Shown here in pieces: positions 43,801 through 55,845 of a stretch of DNA of 64,000 bases (position 1 is the stretch's first letter; every line of letters starts with the position of its first letter). Below the pieces are notes generated by a model that saw only the letters and a list, made by a program, of their open reading frames with translations, did not search any database and was not told the DNA's origin. Position numbers and translations under genes: made by a program. The DNA is from Chlamydomonas sphaeroides (Eukaryota > Chlorophyta > Chlorophyceae > Chlamydomonadales > Chlamydomonadaceae). The stretch is taken from assembly GCA_001662425.1 (NCBI GenBank), contig BDDC01000327.1, positions 1-64,000 of the forward strand, written 5' to 3'.

Positions 43801-46800
43801 GCGCACCACCAGCCCGCCGTCGCCGTCGCCTGCGATGTGGTAGCAGCAAGGCGAGCCGAGCCCATGTCCTCGCATCACAACCCCAAGGAGCGAGCCTCGG
43901 AACGAACAACCCTCGCACATCGCCCGCCCATCAAGTCACCGACAGACTTTCAAGGGGGTTGGGCGTGCCGCCAGTACCTTGGGGCGGTTCAGGCAGACGC
44001 CCAGCACCTACCTGTCCCTGGGCCCCCTGCCCTGCCTGCCCCACGCAGCCGTACGCTCACTTGATGCGCACCCACCGTTGAGCGCGCGGCAGAAGCTGTC
44101 CGGCAGCAGCCCCCTGCGGTACAGCTGCACCGCCAAGTCCATCACGTTGGCCCAGCCGCCGCGCAGGCAGTCGCCGTACCTGTGGGAGAGAGGGCGGGGC
44201 AGGGCACAGTGAGGATGAGAACGCCACACCGACGTGCAACGCGGCATGCATTTGGGCGCACGGCCCAGCTCCTGGCATGTGAGGCCGTAGCTGCCATGCT
44301 CTGGCCGTCGCCTCGTCACATCCATCCTGAGCGAACCGGCTCACTTGTTGATGATGACCGCGATGGTGCGCGTCACCGCACGGATCTTGGCGTCCTTGCC
44401 GAACACAACATCGGGCCGCGACGACGACGGCAGTTGCTGTAAGCGCAGGGCAGGACGGGGCAGGGCAAGGCAAGGGCGACCTCAGGTTGGCACAACCGTA
44501 CGGGCCCTGCACTGCCAGGTGAACAAAAAGAGTGGGCGGGTTCGGGGGCGGCCTGGCAGCCTGGCACGCTCGGCGCGTGTTCCAAGCCCCCATCTCCCCA
44601 GCCGACCTCTCACGCTTTCCCCCTCCCCACCTGCGCCAGGTGCTGCAGCGGAATCTTGGACAGGTTGACGATGATGGAGTCGGCCACGTCCTCTAGCTCG
44701 TGCGCCGCCGCGATCTGGCACGCCAGCTGCAAGGCAGGGTGAGCAAGGGGCATTGGGACATGGACATGAGCCGACTTTCTGCCACCGGCAGCCCGGCCCA
44801 TGCGCTACGCTTGCCGTTTGGCCCAACAACCTCCGCCCAGCCTCCTCGCCCTCGCGCCCACCTGCAACCCCTCCAGCGCGCTGCCGACGAGCGCCTCGTT
44901 GGAGCAGTTGTCGGTGATGGCGCACATGGCGTGCACCGCGGGGCCCCAGATGAGGCGGAACATGGTGGTGTCGAACAGGTGCCGCCCTGGCAGGGCAGGA
45001 CGGGGAAGGGCAAGGCGGGGAAGGAGGGGCCGCACTGGTCGGCTGCTGTGTGTCGCTGCGGGATGCGGCGCGGCGGCAATACCAGCACAGAACCGGCGTG
45101 CCGAAACAAAAAAGTGCCTCCTGGCCCCGTCCCATGCCCTCGCCCTCACCGTTCTCGCTCGACACCACCTGCCCCCGCTGCGTGCCGCTGGCCTGCGACA
45201 GCTGCAGGAAGCACTGCAGGCTGACGTCCATGCTGGCGGGCTCGCTCAGCCGCAGCGGCGTCTTGACGATCGAGTAGTAGATGTCCTGCAGGGGGAGGGG
45301 GTCGGGAGGGGGCAACGAAGTGCCAACGCTTGAAGAAGCATGCAACTAGGAGTGAATGCGCACGGACGGGGGCGGGGCGGGGCGGTCAAGGGGACCGCGC
45401 GAGGCGTGTGGGCACGGGTTTTCCGCATGCGCAGTTCCATGCCGCTCCCCAGCGCGCTGCCCCACCGAGCTTTCCGGCGGCATGCGCCCGGCCCTGCCGC
45501 ACCTGGAGGAAGGCCTTGTCGAAATCGGTTCCGTCGTTGACGCCGCGCAGGTTGCGCTGGAACGACTCGAGCGTCATCTTGTTCTTGACCTAAGCGGGGC
45601 AGAAAGGGCGAGGAGCTCGCTGCCACCGCAGCAGCCCTTCATACCCCCAATACCGGACCCAGGGCGATAGCTCCGCGCAGGACCGTCCGAAAATCCCTTG
45701 CCCCCAGTGGGCCCCTCGTCCCTCTCCTGCCGTCTGCTCCCTCCCCTGCCCGCACCTGGCTGTTGTGCTGGTCGGTGTTGAGCATGATGACGCTGTGGGG
45801 CAGCACGTGGGCGTCGTTCACGACACCAACCAGGTCGGGCGGATCAAACCAGGTTGGGCGGATGATACGAACGCAGGTGAGGGTGGTGTGAACTACTGCA
45901 ACATGGTTAACCAAAACATGGCACCCCACAGCCCGACAGCCCGACAGCCCGCCAGCCCACCTGTAGGCCAGCACGTAGGCGGCGTCCGCGCAGCGGAACA
46001 CATCCTCGTTGGCCGAGTAGTAGTGGCGGCCGAAGGCGTTGATGATGCGGTCAATCTTCTGCGCCTCACCTACAGGAGGGAAGGCAAGGCACGGGTTGGC
46101 GCGCGACAGGGCGAGGCTGTCAGCCGGCGCACTCATGCCCACGCACAGGCCAGTGCACGCACGGGTGGTGGCGATTCGGACCGACCAGCGCGCCGCCCTC
46201 CCTCAACGCACAGAGGCCCGCCCTACCCGGCAGCTTGAAGCTCTCCAGGAACATGCGCAGCGCCGAGTCGAACTTGAGGTGCCCGAACTCAAAGCCCATG
46301 GTGTACGACTCGAGCACCTGGGAAGGGAGGGCCATAGGTGGAGCACACGCCGTGAAGAACACGCTAATGATATCGACATGGGGCCTCGGTTTCGGCGCAA
46401 GCACGCATCGCGCGCACTCTCGCTCTCAATCCCCATGGAGTACAATGTGGGAAGTTCGCCATGCAAGCCGAGAAGCCGTCCCTGTTGCATGTTTTGGAGG
46501 CACAAACGCATCCCCGCATTTCCCGCCATTCCCATCACACTCGACTTCCCAATCCCGCCCAACCCAAGGCCCAGCGGTTGCGCACCTGCAGGTAAAAGGC
46601 GTCCGGGTCGCCCAGCAGCTCCCCAATGGTCGTTTTGTTGAGGCCGGGGCAGGTGCGCAGGAACTGGCCCAGCCGCGTGGCCAGCTGGCTGCGGGCCTCC
46701 TCGGCCGCCTTGGGGTCCTCCGAGGGGCCGGGCTGCTCGGGCAGCAGCTTGGCGGCCTGGGGTTGGGAGGGAGGGGCAAGCGCAACTAGTTCAGAGTGGT

Positions 46801-49800
46801 ACGGTGCCTCCTCGCTCAGCACTGCAGACCACGACTTGCGGCCACATACCACGCCCCCGCCCCAACGGCACATCCTCAATCACGAAAACGACAATCAGCC
46901 ATTCCGATCCGCATCTCAGCCCCAGGGCCAAAGTGCCTCCGGGCCCCACCCGCTACCTCATCCTCCGCTATCCACACACTCCGCACTACAGCCCCCAGCC
47001 CGCACACACGCACACCTGCATGGCCACAAATGATAGTGGCCAGTCCCGGGGCCAAAATTTTTCATATGCTCTAACCATGCCGTCATCCCCCGCCATCCAC
47101 ACACTCCGAACCACAGGCCCCATCCCGGGATCAGGTCGCACTGCCGCACCTGCATGGCCACGAAGCCCTTTTTGAAGTCCTTGTTGAAGTGGTCCACCGC
47201 GAGACCTGCATGGGCGGGCGCGCAGGGCACCCAGTAAGGCAGGCAGGCAGGAAGGGAGGGGCTGCTGGCGTGTCCGCAACAGTGCAAAGCTCGGCTAAAC
47301 CGTTAAACAAGGCTGCGTCATCGTACGCTGACCGACACGCCAATCGGCAATCGCGCGCGGCAGCCCACCTATCCGCGCCTTCAAGCAGCGCTCCGCCATA
47401 GCGCTCCGTAGCTCGGCCGGACCCGTCACGGGCACGCCGCGCACGCCCGCGCCGTGCCCGGGCGGCAGGCCGCTGAGAGGCGGGGGATGAGTGATACGGG
47501 AAGGGGCCAGGTAAGGTGTCGTTGCGGGGCGCAGGGTGCGGACCCTGTCTTACGCCGGGGTCCTGCCCAGCCTTTGTTTGATTGGCATGCGCGTAGAGTC
47601 TCTCTGCGGTTCGAGCTGGCGCCCACGGGCACTGATGGCTTGGCACGGCCAAGCTCCTGCTCCATTGCAGGTCCACGGCCCCGCCCCGGCCTCGCCCTGG
47701 CCTGTCCGTGTGCCTTGCCCCTTTCCCTGCCCCACCCTGGGCTGCAGCCCTGCCGCGCCTCCCACCTTGGGCCGGTGCCAGTGGGCGACATGGGCCCGTG
47801 CGAGGAGACCGACAGCCCAGTGCCAGCTGCCGCCTGGGGACGGGTAAGGTGCGGAAGCGCAGCTCAAGTGTGCGACAAAACTGAGCGGCTGCGCACGGGC
47901 GCCCGCTGCTTCTAATTAGTAGCAGCAAAGCCTTGGCGGCCAGGCCCAGCCCGGTTCAGCCCCGGTTCAGCCCGGCCCGGCCTGGCCCGGCCCGGCCCGG
48001 CCCGGTCCGCCCCAGCCCACCCGGCGCCTGGCTCGATTCCCCTGCCCCATCCCTTTGCTTTGACAGCCACGGCCACGACGCACCTGCCCCGATGACGACG
48101 CTGCCGCGCCCGACGCTGCGCGCGCCTCTGCCGCCGCCACCTCCGCCGCGCTGAGCACGCCGCCGTCCAGCACGCCCGAGGGCTGCTTGCTTGCCGACCC
48201 CGCCAGCTGCTGCTGCGAGGTCAGGCAGCGCGGGGCAGCACGGCAAACACAGCAGCTCACTTTCCCCAGGCCGATCGTGTCAGTCGCGTGCAGGCCTAGA
48301 GCACGACTTTGAACCCACGGCAACTGTTGTGGAGACGCTGAAAGCCAACCAGGTCTGTGCGGTGCCGCAACGCCCCCCACGATGCGGCGTGCGTCACGTG
48401 ACAGCTCGCGACGTCCATCAAGCCTTCGATGCTGCCGGCGCACCAAACGCAGCCGGAGCCAAGCTGGTGGGCCCACCTGCGAGGCCGAGTGCCCGTGGTG
48501 GTGGCCGTGGTGGCCGTGGTGGTGGCCGTGGTGGTGCGGCCCCAGCAGGATGTCGGCGATGCCGGTGAGGTCGGGGTGCTGCCCCGCCACCAGCGGGCCC
48601 CACATGTCGGTGTAGATGGGCAGCTCGCTGCGCAAGGGCAGGAGTGGAGGCACCGCGGGGGCATTGGTGGGGTCGTCATGTGTACGAGCACTTCAAGTAC
48701 GCTGACGACGGCCGCATGAAGCCATACGGTGCAGCCGTGCGGTGCGGTGCGCCGCGCCTTACCTGGCGGGGGAGGGCGCCGCCTGCAGCTCCTGGCCGTT
48801 GCGCGCGCTGCGGGCGGTCACCAGAGGGGCGGAGCGGGCCGGCCGCGCGCGTCAAGCAACGCTGTCACACCGGGGATGCGCCCATGCCGAGCTGCAGCAT
48901 CGTGACAGTGACGCCTCGCGCCGCGACCCCTGCAACCCACTACGGGCCTGGGCCTCTCGCTCCCAAGCATGCTCTGGCCCGAGGCTCCACTGCCTGCAAC
49001 GCCAGCCGCCGCGGGCCCTGCTCCTAACCCCACCTCTGCGCCAGGGCGTTGAGGATGGCCAGCAGCGCCTCCAAGCTGATGAAGTTGAGCGGCCCAACGC
49101 TGGTCTTGGACACCGGGAAGGCCGTCTTGGAGATGAGCGAGCACACCTGGGTTGACAGAGTTGGGAAAGGGCAGCGCGCGGTCGTCCCCAACTCCTCGAG
49201 AAAGACGGTCTGCTCCACGCGCACGCGCATATGGCGCCTCGCCGCCCCGCCGACTGCCCATGACACTAACACCGCAACCAGCTCCGCCTCCGCCTTTTCC
49301 CCTCGCCACACCTCCTCAAACAGGTTGGCCCGCTCCACGCGGCAGTCGCAGTTGACAAACATGTCGTGCACAAAGTTGTGCTGCCGCACCAGGTCCAGCA
49401 GCCCCTCCAGCGCCGCCTCCTGCAAGCCGCACCGGCGACCACAGCCGCAGCAACGGGCGTGAGTACCACACCCAACCTGCAGCGGCTCCGCGCAGCGCCA
49501 TCCCAGCTGCTGGCTTCCAGCTGCCGTGCAGCGCCCGGGGGTGCCGGTCGGGCCCCACCTGCTGCTCCAGCGCCGTGACGCCCTTGCCGTCCGCCAGGCG
49601 GAGCAGCACGCGCTGCAGCACCGTCTCCAGCTGCGCCATGGACACAGAGCCCAGGTAGGTGGAGATGGCCAGCAGCGTCTGGCAGAAGCCCGTGATGACC
49701 GACACGCTGGCGTTGTTGATCTGGAGGGTAGGGACGAGGGGGGAGGCGGTGGGCCGCATGGCGTGCTCGGGTGGTGGGTGCGTGGGTGAGAGCGCCCTCA

Positions 49801-52465
49801 TTCCTCGCTGTTTTGCCGCGGTCATTGGCCGTGCTTGCACGAGGCGCACAAGGCTCGCGAAGCGCCGGTTCTGGTGCAGGGCCCCAGCCCGGGCAGCACT
49901 CACCACCACTTGGCACATGGCGTACAGCAGCTCAACCTGCGGTAGGGCGGCAGACAACACCGGGCGGTAGGAGTGGGACCGCGCACACACCCGGGTCAGG
50001 CTGGGCCGCGCTTCAGCACTGAGGGCGCATCCAACCGCATTCCCTCTGCGCACGGCTGACGCGCCACTCTACCCGGGGCGTGCTGTGCCGCGTGTGGGGT
50101 TCTGTTCTACCTAACGCTGGAACACAGCGTACCGGTCGTTATTGCTGCGCTTCCCTATTTCTGAAGTCACCGTGCGGCGCAGCGAGCCCATGCGAGCAGC
50201 AGCCTCGCAGCGCGCAGCACCCGCATCATCGACGGGCGGCGCGGGGCGGTGACATCCAGCCCAGGCCGTGCCTCCAACATCCCAGCCCCGTGTCATTCGG
50301 ACCGCTAGGCCGCTGCCGCTCCTCCCACCTGCACCAGCCGCGCCAGCGGCTCGCACAGCACCAACGCGCTGCCGGCGGCGCAGATGACCGAGTGCAGCGT
50401 GTCCAGGCTGAACACCACCATCTCCTCCACCGTGTCCTTCGTGGCGCCCTGCGACCGGCGGCGTGAACCACCAGTTGGTACCTCACTTGGTGCGCCCCTG
50501 CAGCCATGTGCGGCAGAGCACCCACTGGCCGGCTACTGCAACATGCCTCCCGGCGCCCTGCCTACCGTCAGCGACGGCCCCTTCTGGATGAGGTCGATGA
50601 GGAACTCCAGGATGTTGATGGCGGCGCGCACGCCGTAGCGGCACGTGGGCTCCGGCACCGGCTGCTGACAGGAGCGCGGGAGCGGTATGGACAGCGGAGG
50701 GCCAATGAATGTCCGCGAATGCCACTTTGTGACGGGCGGCACGTGCCGTGGCCTGGCAGTAGCCTGGCTCCGGCCCGAAAGGCGCGGGCCCTGGTCCGGG
50801 ATTGGGGCTTGGGGCACGCTGGCTACCGCGGAGGATGGCCACAGACCGTACTGCTCGGGGTCCGCCGCGCAGTTGCAGCTCGAGATTGCGCCCGTGCTTG
50901 GTCCCTGGCGGACCCCGCCCCGTGCAACAGAAGCCGTGGTGCTACCGCATGCCCTGCACAGCGGGACCGCAGCGCTGGTCCACAGCAGAGCTGCCGTGCC
51001 CTCCGGCACCGGCCGCTGCCAGCCCTTGCTGCGCCCCCGTCCATGCTCCGCCTTGCGGCCCTGGCCCGGTCGGCTCTCCCGCACCTTGCCCATCTCCGCG
51101 TCCTGCGCCGCGATCATCTGCTCCTTGACGTTGGTGAACACGGTGCGGATGATGGCGCTGCAGGTCTGGCGGCAGTAGTAGCCCATGATGTCTGAGGGCG
51201 GGAGGGTGGTACGGAGGGAGGAGGCACGCGCGGCCGTGGGACGCGGTAAACAAACGTGCGCAGGTTAGGTGGCGTACATGAGGCCGAGGGAGAGTCGTCC
51301 CCCGAGCTTCTCAACGCCGGCCTCAGACCCTGCCGACGGGGCCCGGGGCGCAGCAGAACCCGTCCCGGGCGAGGCGCCTGGCCCGCGCTTCCCCACCTCC
51401 GTACTCCTTGGGCTTCTTCACCGGGTCCCCCAGCATGAAGGCGGCCTGCACCGCCTTGCACACCGATTCGTCGCTCAGGAAGCGGCCAGCCGGGCACTGC
51501 ACCGCCCGGCCCAGCACCTGGAGGGAAGGAGTGATAAAGGAATGTGGAGCGCGCAGCGAAGGGTGTGGGGTTCGTGTGGGCAGACGGCATGTCGGACCAC
51601 CCGACCCAGCCCTTGGGCAGAGCTCCCATGTAAGGAGCCCAAAGCTACACTGAAGAGCGTCTGGGGGGCAGCCATACCATCTCTGTACCAGGCCAACGGC
51701 CGATGTGCCCACTCAACCACGTGTCTTGCAACTTGCCTGCACGATGTTCAACAGCACAATTTCGTCCGAGGAGTTGTTGGTGGACTCAAACTTGCACTGT
51801 GTCGCGTCCTCGACGATCTGGTTGATGGCCGCCTCCACATTGAGCGTGCCGGGAGCTGCGCGTGGCCAGCGGGGCAGAGCTGTAAGCGCCGTCCGGTCCC
51901 ACTTCCCCACCGCCTTGTCCCCCGGGCCTTCGCGCTGGGCGCCTCCCGTTCCTCTCGATCAGCCGCCCTGGCCAACACGAGTGCATCAGCTGCCCGGCTT
52001 ACTCAGCAGGTCGCTCTCAAGGATGCGGTGCAGAGCTATGGCTGCCGCCCCCGTTATGGGGCCGCTCACGTCCGACGCCTTGATGAGGTTGAGGAAAGGC
52101 GACAGGTATATCATGGGGTCCACCTCTTGCCAGTCTGCGGAGGGTCATGGCGGGTCAGCGAGGACCCCGCAACACCCGATCGAGGATGTGCGGGTCGATG
52201 CGCACCCTCGTATTTCGATATCTCCGAACGCAGGGTCCGAAAGGCGTCATCATACTTGCTGGGCTCGTTGCGGTCCTCCTCCTGCAAGTATCGTGCAGAG
52301 CTGAGCACGAGGATGCTGCGCCACTGCCGAGCTGCTGCCACTCACGTAGTATCGAGGCACCACCGCCCACTTTGCATTGTGCCGCATGGCCGTTATCACA
52401 GACGCTATCTCATGGTTCAGCAACAGCGTCGCGGCTTCCCGCTTCATTGGAGCAGGGGCTGCCAT
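38946..52465 (-). CDS. ARF guanine-nucleotide exchange factor, GBF1/GNOM type
   Basis: A gene of nearly 30 exons, from Met at 52465 to TGA at 38946. The start follows from LLLNHEIASVITAMRHNAKW, the N-terminal DCB region of GNOM/GBF1. DCB and HUS exons follow (DPMIYLSPFLNLIKASDVSG, YCRQTCSAIIRTVFTNVKEQ, YGVRAAINILEFLIDLIQKG, LFEEV, NFISLEALLAILNALAQRW). Then come the Sec7 domain (about 45504-47210) and HDS exons (MTLESFQRNLRGVNDG, TMFRLIWGPAVHAMCAITDN, ADLVLVQKAIMAMMRLCQRL, EEWLELWWISSQSKHSPEAL). The last exon ends LWEYTWRQVAKTSPQITQQQ. The protein exchanges GDP for GTP on class I/II ARF at Golgi and ER-Golgi membranes, recruiting COPI and driving secretion or endosomal recycling. The N gap at 40807-41126 falls between exons. 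It is head-to-head with the bL31m-like gene. Confidence 0.9.
40747..41126. other. Poly-C run and assembly gap inside an ARF-GEF intron
   Basis: Sixty consecutive C (40747-40806) are followed by 320 N. Exons on both sides (40480-40628 and about 41260-41427) remain intact, so the gap should not remove coding sequence, although a small exon could be hidden in it. The poly-C is probably a real low-complexity tract that stopped sequencing, or a sequencing artefact. Confidence 0.85.
45504..47210 (-). other. Sec7 catalytic domain of the ARF-GEF
   Basis: Exons in order encode GLAVDHFNKDFKKGFVAMQ, LNKTTIGELLGDPDAFYLQV, VLESYTMGFEFGHLKFDSAL, MFLESFKLPG|EAQKIDRIIN, FGRHYYSANEDVFRCADAAY and SVIMLNTDQHNSQVKNKM. 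LPGEAQ holds the catalytic glutamate finger, created across an intron (LPG|GAG). SVIMLNTDQHN is motif 2. The Met in IML is the residue whose change to Leu confers brefeldin A resistance in GNOM and GBF1, so a sensitive enzyme is inferred. Confidence 0.9.
48479..48542 (-). other. Histidine-rich insert in the ARF-GEF
   Basis: In the exon just upstream of the Sec7 region, after IADILLGP, the sequence encodes HHHGHHHGHHGHHHGH. It has 12 His in 16 residues, coded by a CAC/GGC trinucleotide repeat. It lies in the HUS-Sec7 linker. It could bind metal or simply be a repeat expansion in a disordered linker. Confidence 0.8.
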
Positions 52466-52882
52466 CGCTGCTGAGCCACTAGGCAGCTATCACGTAGAGT
52501 AAAAAGGCTCGCTTGACAGTAGGTCGGGGCAAGCGCCGAAGCAAGGCACGGGCTGCAAGGTCAAGGCAGCCCTGAGCTCGCATACGCGAGCGTACGGTGC
52601 AGCATCGTGGCTTGTGTAAAGCGCTAATACTGTTTGTGAGCTAACTGCAGTGGTCCGGCAAGGGAGTTTCAGCTTTCGCCATGGGCCCAGACGACAGCAG
52701 CGCGTCTCGCTGCCGAGCAACAGCTTTGTCACCACACACGCCTACGTATTATATACCATTCACTGCCCAACCACGACACACTGCCTGCAACTTGGCGCTC
52801 CATCAATCAACCTCCCTGCCTGTGACGCCCTGTCGTCGCCAGCACACGGTCCGGCTCTGCTGACGCTGGGCGGCGCAGCGCT
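52466..52882. promoter_or_regulatory. Divergent intergenic region between ARF-GEF and bL31m-like genes
   Basis: The two start codons face away from each other across 417 bp, so the stretch must hold both promoters and both 5' UTRs. No TATA box at a standard distance is obvious, which is common in algal housekeeping genes. A TATTATATACC string lies at about 52747-52757. Confidence 0.5.
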
Positions 52883-53800
52883 ATGGCCAGCCGGGCGCCG
52901 CCCCTGATGCGGAGCCTGCGCGTGGTGTTGAGCAATGGCGCCTCCGTGACCATCCCCTCCACACTGCGCCGCGAGAAGCCCTACTTCCTCAATTTCGTGA
53001 GTCCCGCCGCCACCTCTGCCGGGACCACTGAGGAGACAGCGGCCGTCAGACCCGTCGCAACGTCGCGGCCGCCCGCAGCATTTGCCACACAGGCCGCCCC
53101 GTCGTGGGCCAGCGCCCCCCCCCCCGGTCCAGGCTTGGGCGTCCATATCCTGGCCCTGGCCCAGGCTTGCGCGCCAAATCAAAACCCGGCGTTTGGAGCC
53201 ACACCTCCGGACCTCAGTGCTTCTACGAGGCCATCCACTGCTTGTACACCACACCCACGGCTCCACCGCCGGCTGCACCCGCGTCATGCGCCATCCCTTG
53301 ACCTCCCGCGGAGGCGCACAACCCGGGGCATGACCCGCCCCTCCTCCCTGAAGCCATCCCTTACAACTCCACCAGCCCTTGCTCCTGATGCCACCGCTAA
53401 TGCTCCCGTCTTCCCCCTCCCCATCCCCAGGACGTGCACAACCACAACCTGTGGCGCCACGGCATCAAGGCCGAGGTGCAGGTGTGCACCGCGGATGCCC
53501 CGGGCATGTTGACGTGTCATGCTGGGTGTCCGAGGCGCAGAGTGCTGCCCTGTGGCTTACTAGCTCGCCACTCGCGCCGCACCCCCAGCCCGTACTGTCT
53601 TACTAGCTCGCCACTCGCGCCATACCCCAACCCTTCGCGCTATGGCCCCGCTCCCTGCCCCGACCCGGCCCCGCCCTCCACAGTCCGAGGATCAGGGCCA
53701 GGCGGCGCCCGACCGCACGCGCGGCTTCTACGCCAAGTTCAAGCGGGAGTCGGCGGCGCAGCAGGGGACGGGGGCGCGCGGGGGCAAGGGCGGGCGGTAG
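52883..53800 (+). CDS. Probable mitochondrial ribosomal protein bL31m
   Basis: Three exons (52883-52996, 53431-53481, 53684-53800) with GT-AG introns in phase 0 give 93 residues. The first exon reads RVVLSNGASVTIPSTLRR then PYFLNF. The second is DVHNHNLWRHGIKAEVQ. The third is charged and ends GFYAKFKRESAAQ then a Gly/Arg tail. The short length, VxLSxGAS, the H-N-x-LW core and the basic tail resemble organelle bL31-type proteins, but I make the call from pattern alone. If right, it is imported into mitochondria and sits in the large subunit. The ATG choice is supported by good coding potential and the divergent promoter layout. Confidence 0.45.
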
Positions 53801-53874
53801 GTCCCGCGGGCGTGGTAGGTGTCATGCGGTGGTCGTGGTGGCCGCAGGGCGCTTGCGGCCGCGCCGCGGGCTTG

Positions 53875-54003
53875 TGGCGACCCCGCGGCGCCGCAGCCGC
53901 GCGTCGCGCATGATCTCTAGTTACATGGCATGACGTTGGGATGCGACCGCGACCGGGCCGCGCATTGGCGGCGACCCCGCGGCGCCGCAGCCGCGCGTCG
54001 CGG
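53875..54003 (+). repeat. Direct repeat of about 35 bp, two copies
   Basis: GGCGACCCCGCGGCGCCGCA followed by GCCGCGCGTCGCG occurs at about 53876-53909 and 53969-54002, with only the flanks differing. Function unknown. Confidence 0.8.
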
Positions 54004-54102
54004 AAGGCCTGTGTCGCACGCCGTTGGGTTGCGGCCGCAGGATACCGTGGGGTGCCGCACGATGGGACGCCGCCTGCCACGCGGAGGCGAAAAGGCAGTC
54101 GG

Positions 54103-54154
54103 CGGCGCAGCAGGGCGGCGCAGCAGGGCGGCGCAGCAGGGCGGCGCAGCAGGG
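54103..54154 (+). repeat. 13-bp minisatellite
   Basis: Four perfect units of CGGCGCAGCAGGG. It lies in non-coding DNA downstream of the bL31m-like gene. Confidence 0.9.
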
Positions 54155-54210
54155 CTAGGCCCAGCGGTAGCAGGCAGCGGCGAGCTGGCGGATCAGCAGG
54201 CGCAGGCGGC

Positions 54211-54350
54211 ATGGTGGCAGGCGGCATCGTGGCAGGCGGCATGGTGGCAGGCGGCATGGTGGCAGGCGGCATGGTGGCAGGCGGCGTGGTGGCAGGCGGC
54301 ATGGTGGCAGGCGGCGCAGGCGCAGGCGGCGCAGGCGCAGGCGGCGCAGC
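54211..54350 (+). repeat. 15-bp minisatellite
   Basis: Seven near-perfect ATGGTGGCAGGCGGC units are followed by related GCAGGCGCAGGCGGC units. In one antisense frame this reads as a Thr-Met-Pro-Pro-Ala repeat, which I regard as an artefact of unit length divisible by three. Confidence 0.9.
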
Positions 54351-54480
54351 GAAGGGCAGGGCAGCGCAGGCATCACTTGCCTGCAGGCGCGGGAGGGTTG
54401 GACGCAGGAGCCACCGGCGGCTGTCGCAACCGCTGGGGCGGCAGGCGGCCGCGCGGCAGGGGACTGAGCCTGGTGGGTAG

Positions 54481-54540
54481 AGCAGGGCAAGGAGCAGGGC
54501 AAGGAGCAGGGCAAGGAGTAGGGCAAGGAGTTGGGCAAGG
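54481..54540 (+). repeat. 12-bp minisatellite
   Basis: Five units of AGCAGGGCAAGG, the last two with single changes (AGTAGGGCAAGG, AGTTGGGCAAGG). Confidence 0.9.
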
Positions 54541-54865
54541 CCAAGCGGTGGGACCGCAGCCATGGTGTTGGCCTTGGTGATGGGAGGAGCGTGGGGCGGC
54601 ATGGCAGCGGCTCGTATGCAGGGCAGGGGGTGTTCGTTCCCGCTGCGGCGCATGGCTGCGGAGGGGGCCATGTGGTGGCGGACGTCGCACGAGACAGAGT
54701 GTGGCAGGATGTGGGATGGAATGTGACGCTCCTACGCGTGCAGCTTCCACGTTGGCCTGCCAGCTCCCAGACCAGTGCCCGTGGCTCCACCGGCGCCCGG
54801 GTCCCGTTCCGACTCGGCTCGACTCGGGTTCCATTCCGACTCGACTTGGACCCTCTTTGACAGGA

Positions 54866-55169
54866 ATGTCCCTCGCTATGGCTGACATGGCTCACAGCGA
54901 CTCACCGGCGCTTACATGGAGCTGAAGTTTGAAACTGCACAGGAACCTGAAAGCGGGTCTGCGCCCCCAGCCGTGCCAGTTGGGCCAGTGCCGTCGCTCT
55001 GCCCCTGCCACGCATTCCTGTCCCTCGCCATGGCTGACATGGCTCACAGCGACTCACCGGCGCTTACATGGAGCTGAAGTTTGAAACTGCACGGGAACCT
55101 GAAAGCGGGTCTGCGCGCCCAGCCGTGCCAGTTGGGCCAGTGCCGTCGCTCTGCCCCTGCCACGCATTC
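54866..55169 (+). repeat. 152-bp tandem duplication
   Basis: Two nearly identical units, about 54866-55017 and 55018-55169, share GCTGACATGGCTCACAGCGA through CCACGCATTCCTGTC. They differ at only a few positions. No coding potential is obvious, and the high identity points to a recent event. Confidence 0.9.
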
Positions 55170-55488
55170 CTGTCGTCGGCTCCGCCCGCCCCCTACCCCA
55201 GGCCAGGTCGGGGTCCAGCACCCCGCCTGGTACCTGCATGCGCCCCCGCCACCTCTGCCCAGTGTCACTGCACTCCGTCGTCCGTCCCACACTCTGGCGT
55301 GTTCCTCGTCGTCGCCACTCCGCTACACGGACGTCACGCCTGCCAGGCTCCAGGCCGCCCCGCTGCCATCCCCAGGCCATGGCTTCGCCGATGGGCTGCG
55401 CGGGCGCCAGGGCAGCCCAGGGCCCCAGCGCACGCAGGACCCTCCCGAGCGCGCCAACACGCGTCGGCCTGCCGATGGTCCCCCTGGC

Positions 55489-55803
55489 TGTGAAACGGCG
55501 ACCTCCGCAACGCGATGTTACAGCAACAGTAACAGTAAGCACAGCCGCAACAGTGACCGTATTGGAAAGCCCGCGTGAAAGGCCCGGGCCGGCCGGGTGG
55601 GGCAGGGCGCGGCAGGGCAGGGCTGCACGGCCATGTGGGCCAGGAGCCGGCGGTGAGGATATCAGTGCATGCACCAGCGTGAAAGTCAGGGTGAGGTATC
55701 TGAGACAACCGGAGGGCATGCGTGGTTGGCCACCGCGTCGCCGTCGCCACCGACGGCCTACCCGATTCCGTTACTCCGCGTAGCGGGGGTCGCCGTTTCA
55801 GCG
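55489..55803. repeat. Imperfect inverted repeat of about 35 bp
   Basis: GCTGTGAAACGGCGACCTCC at 55489 onward matches the reverse complement of 55769-55803 (GCGCTGAAACGGCGACCCCC on the minus strand), with further similarity through GC(A/T)ACGCG and GTTAC/GTAAC. The arms are about 250 bp apart. The right arm abuts a run of 16 G and the gap. They could be element termini. Confidence 0.5.
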
Positions 55804-55845
55804 CGGGGGGGGGGGGGGGGCCATCAAGCCGGCCGAGGTCCGTGG

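Noticed and set aside
53739..54671. Minus-strand frame with Thr-Met-Pro-Pro-Ala repeats
   Set aside because: It is the translation of a 15-bp minisatellite, whose unit length keeps any frame open. No splice sites or conserved flanks.
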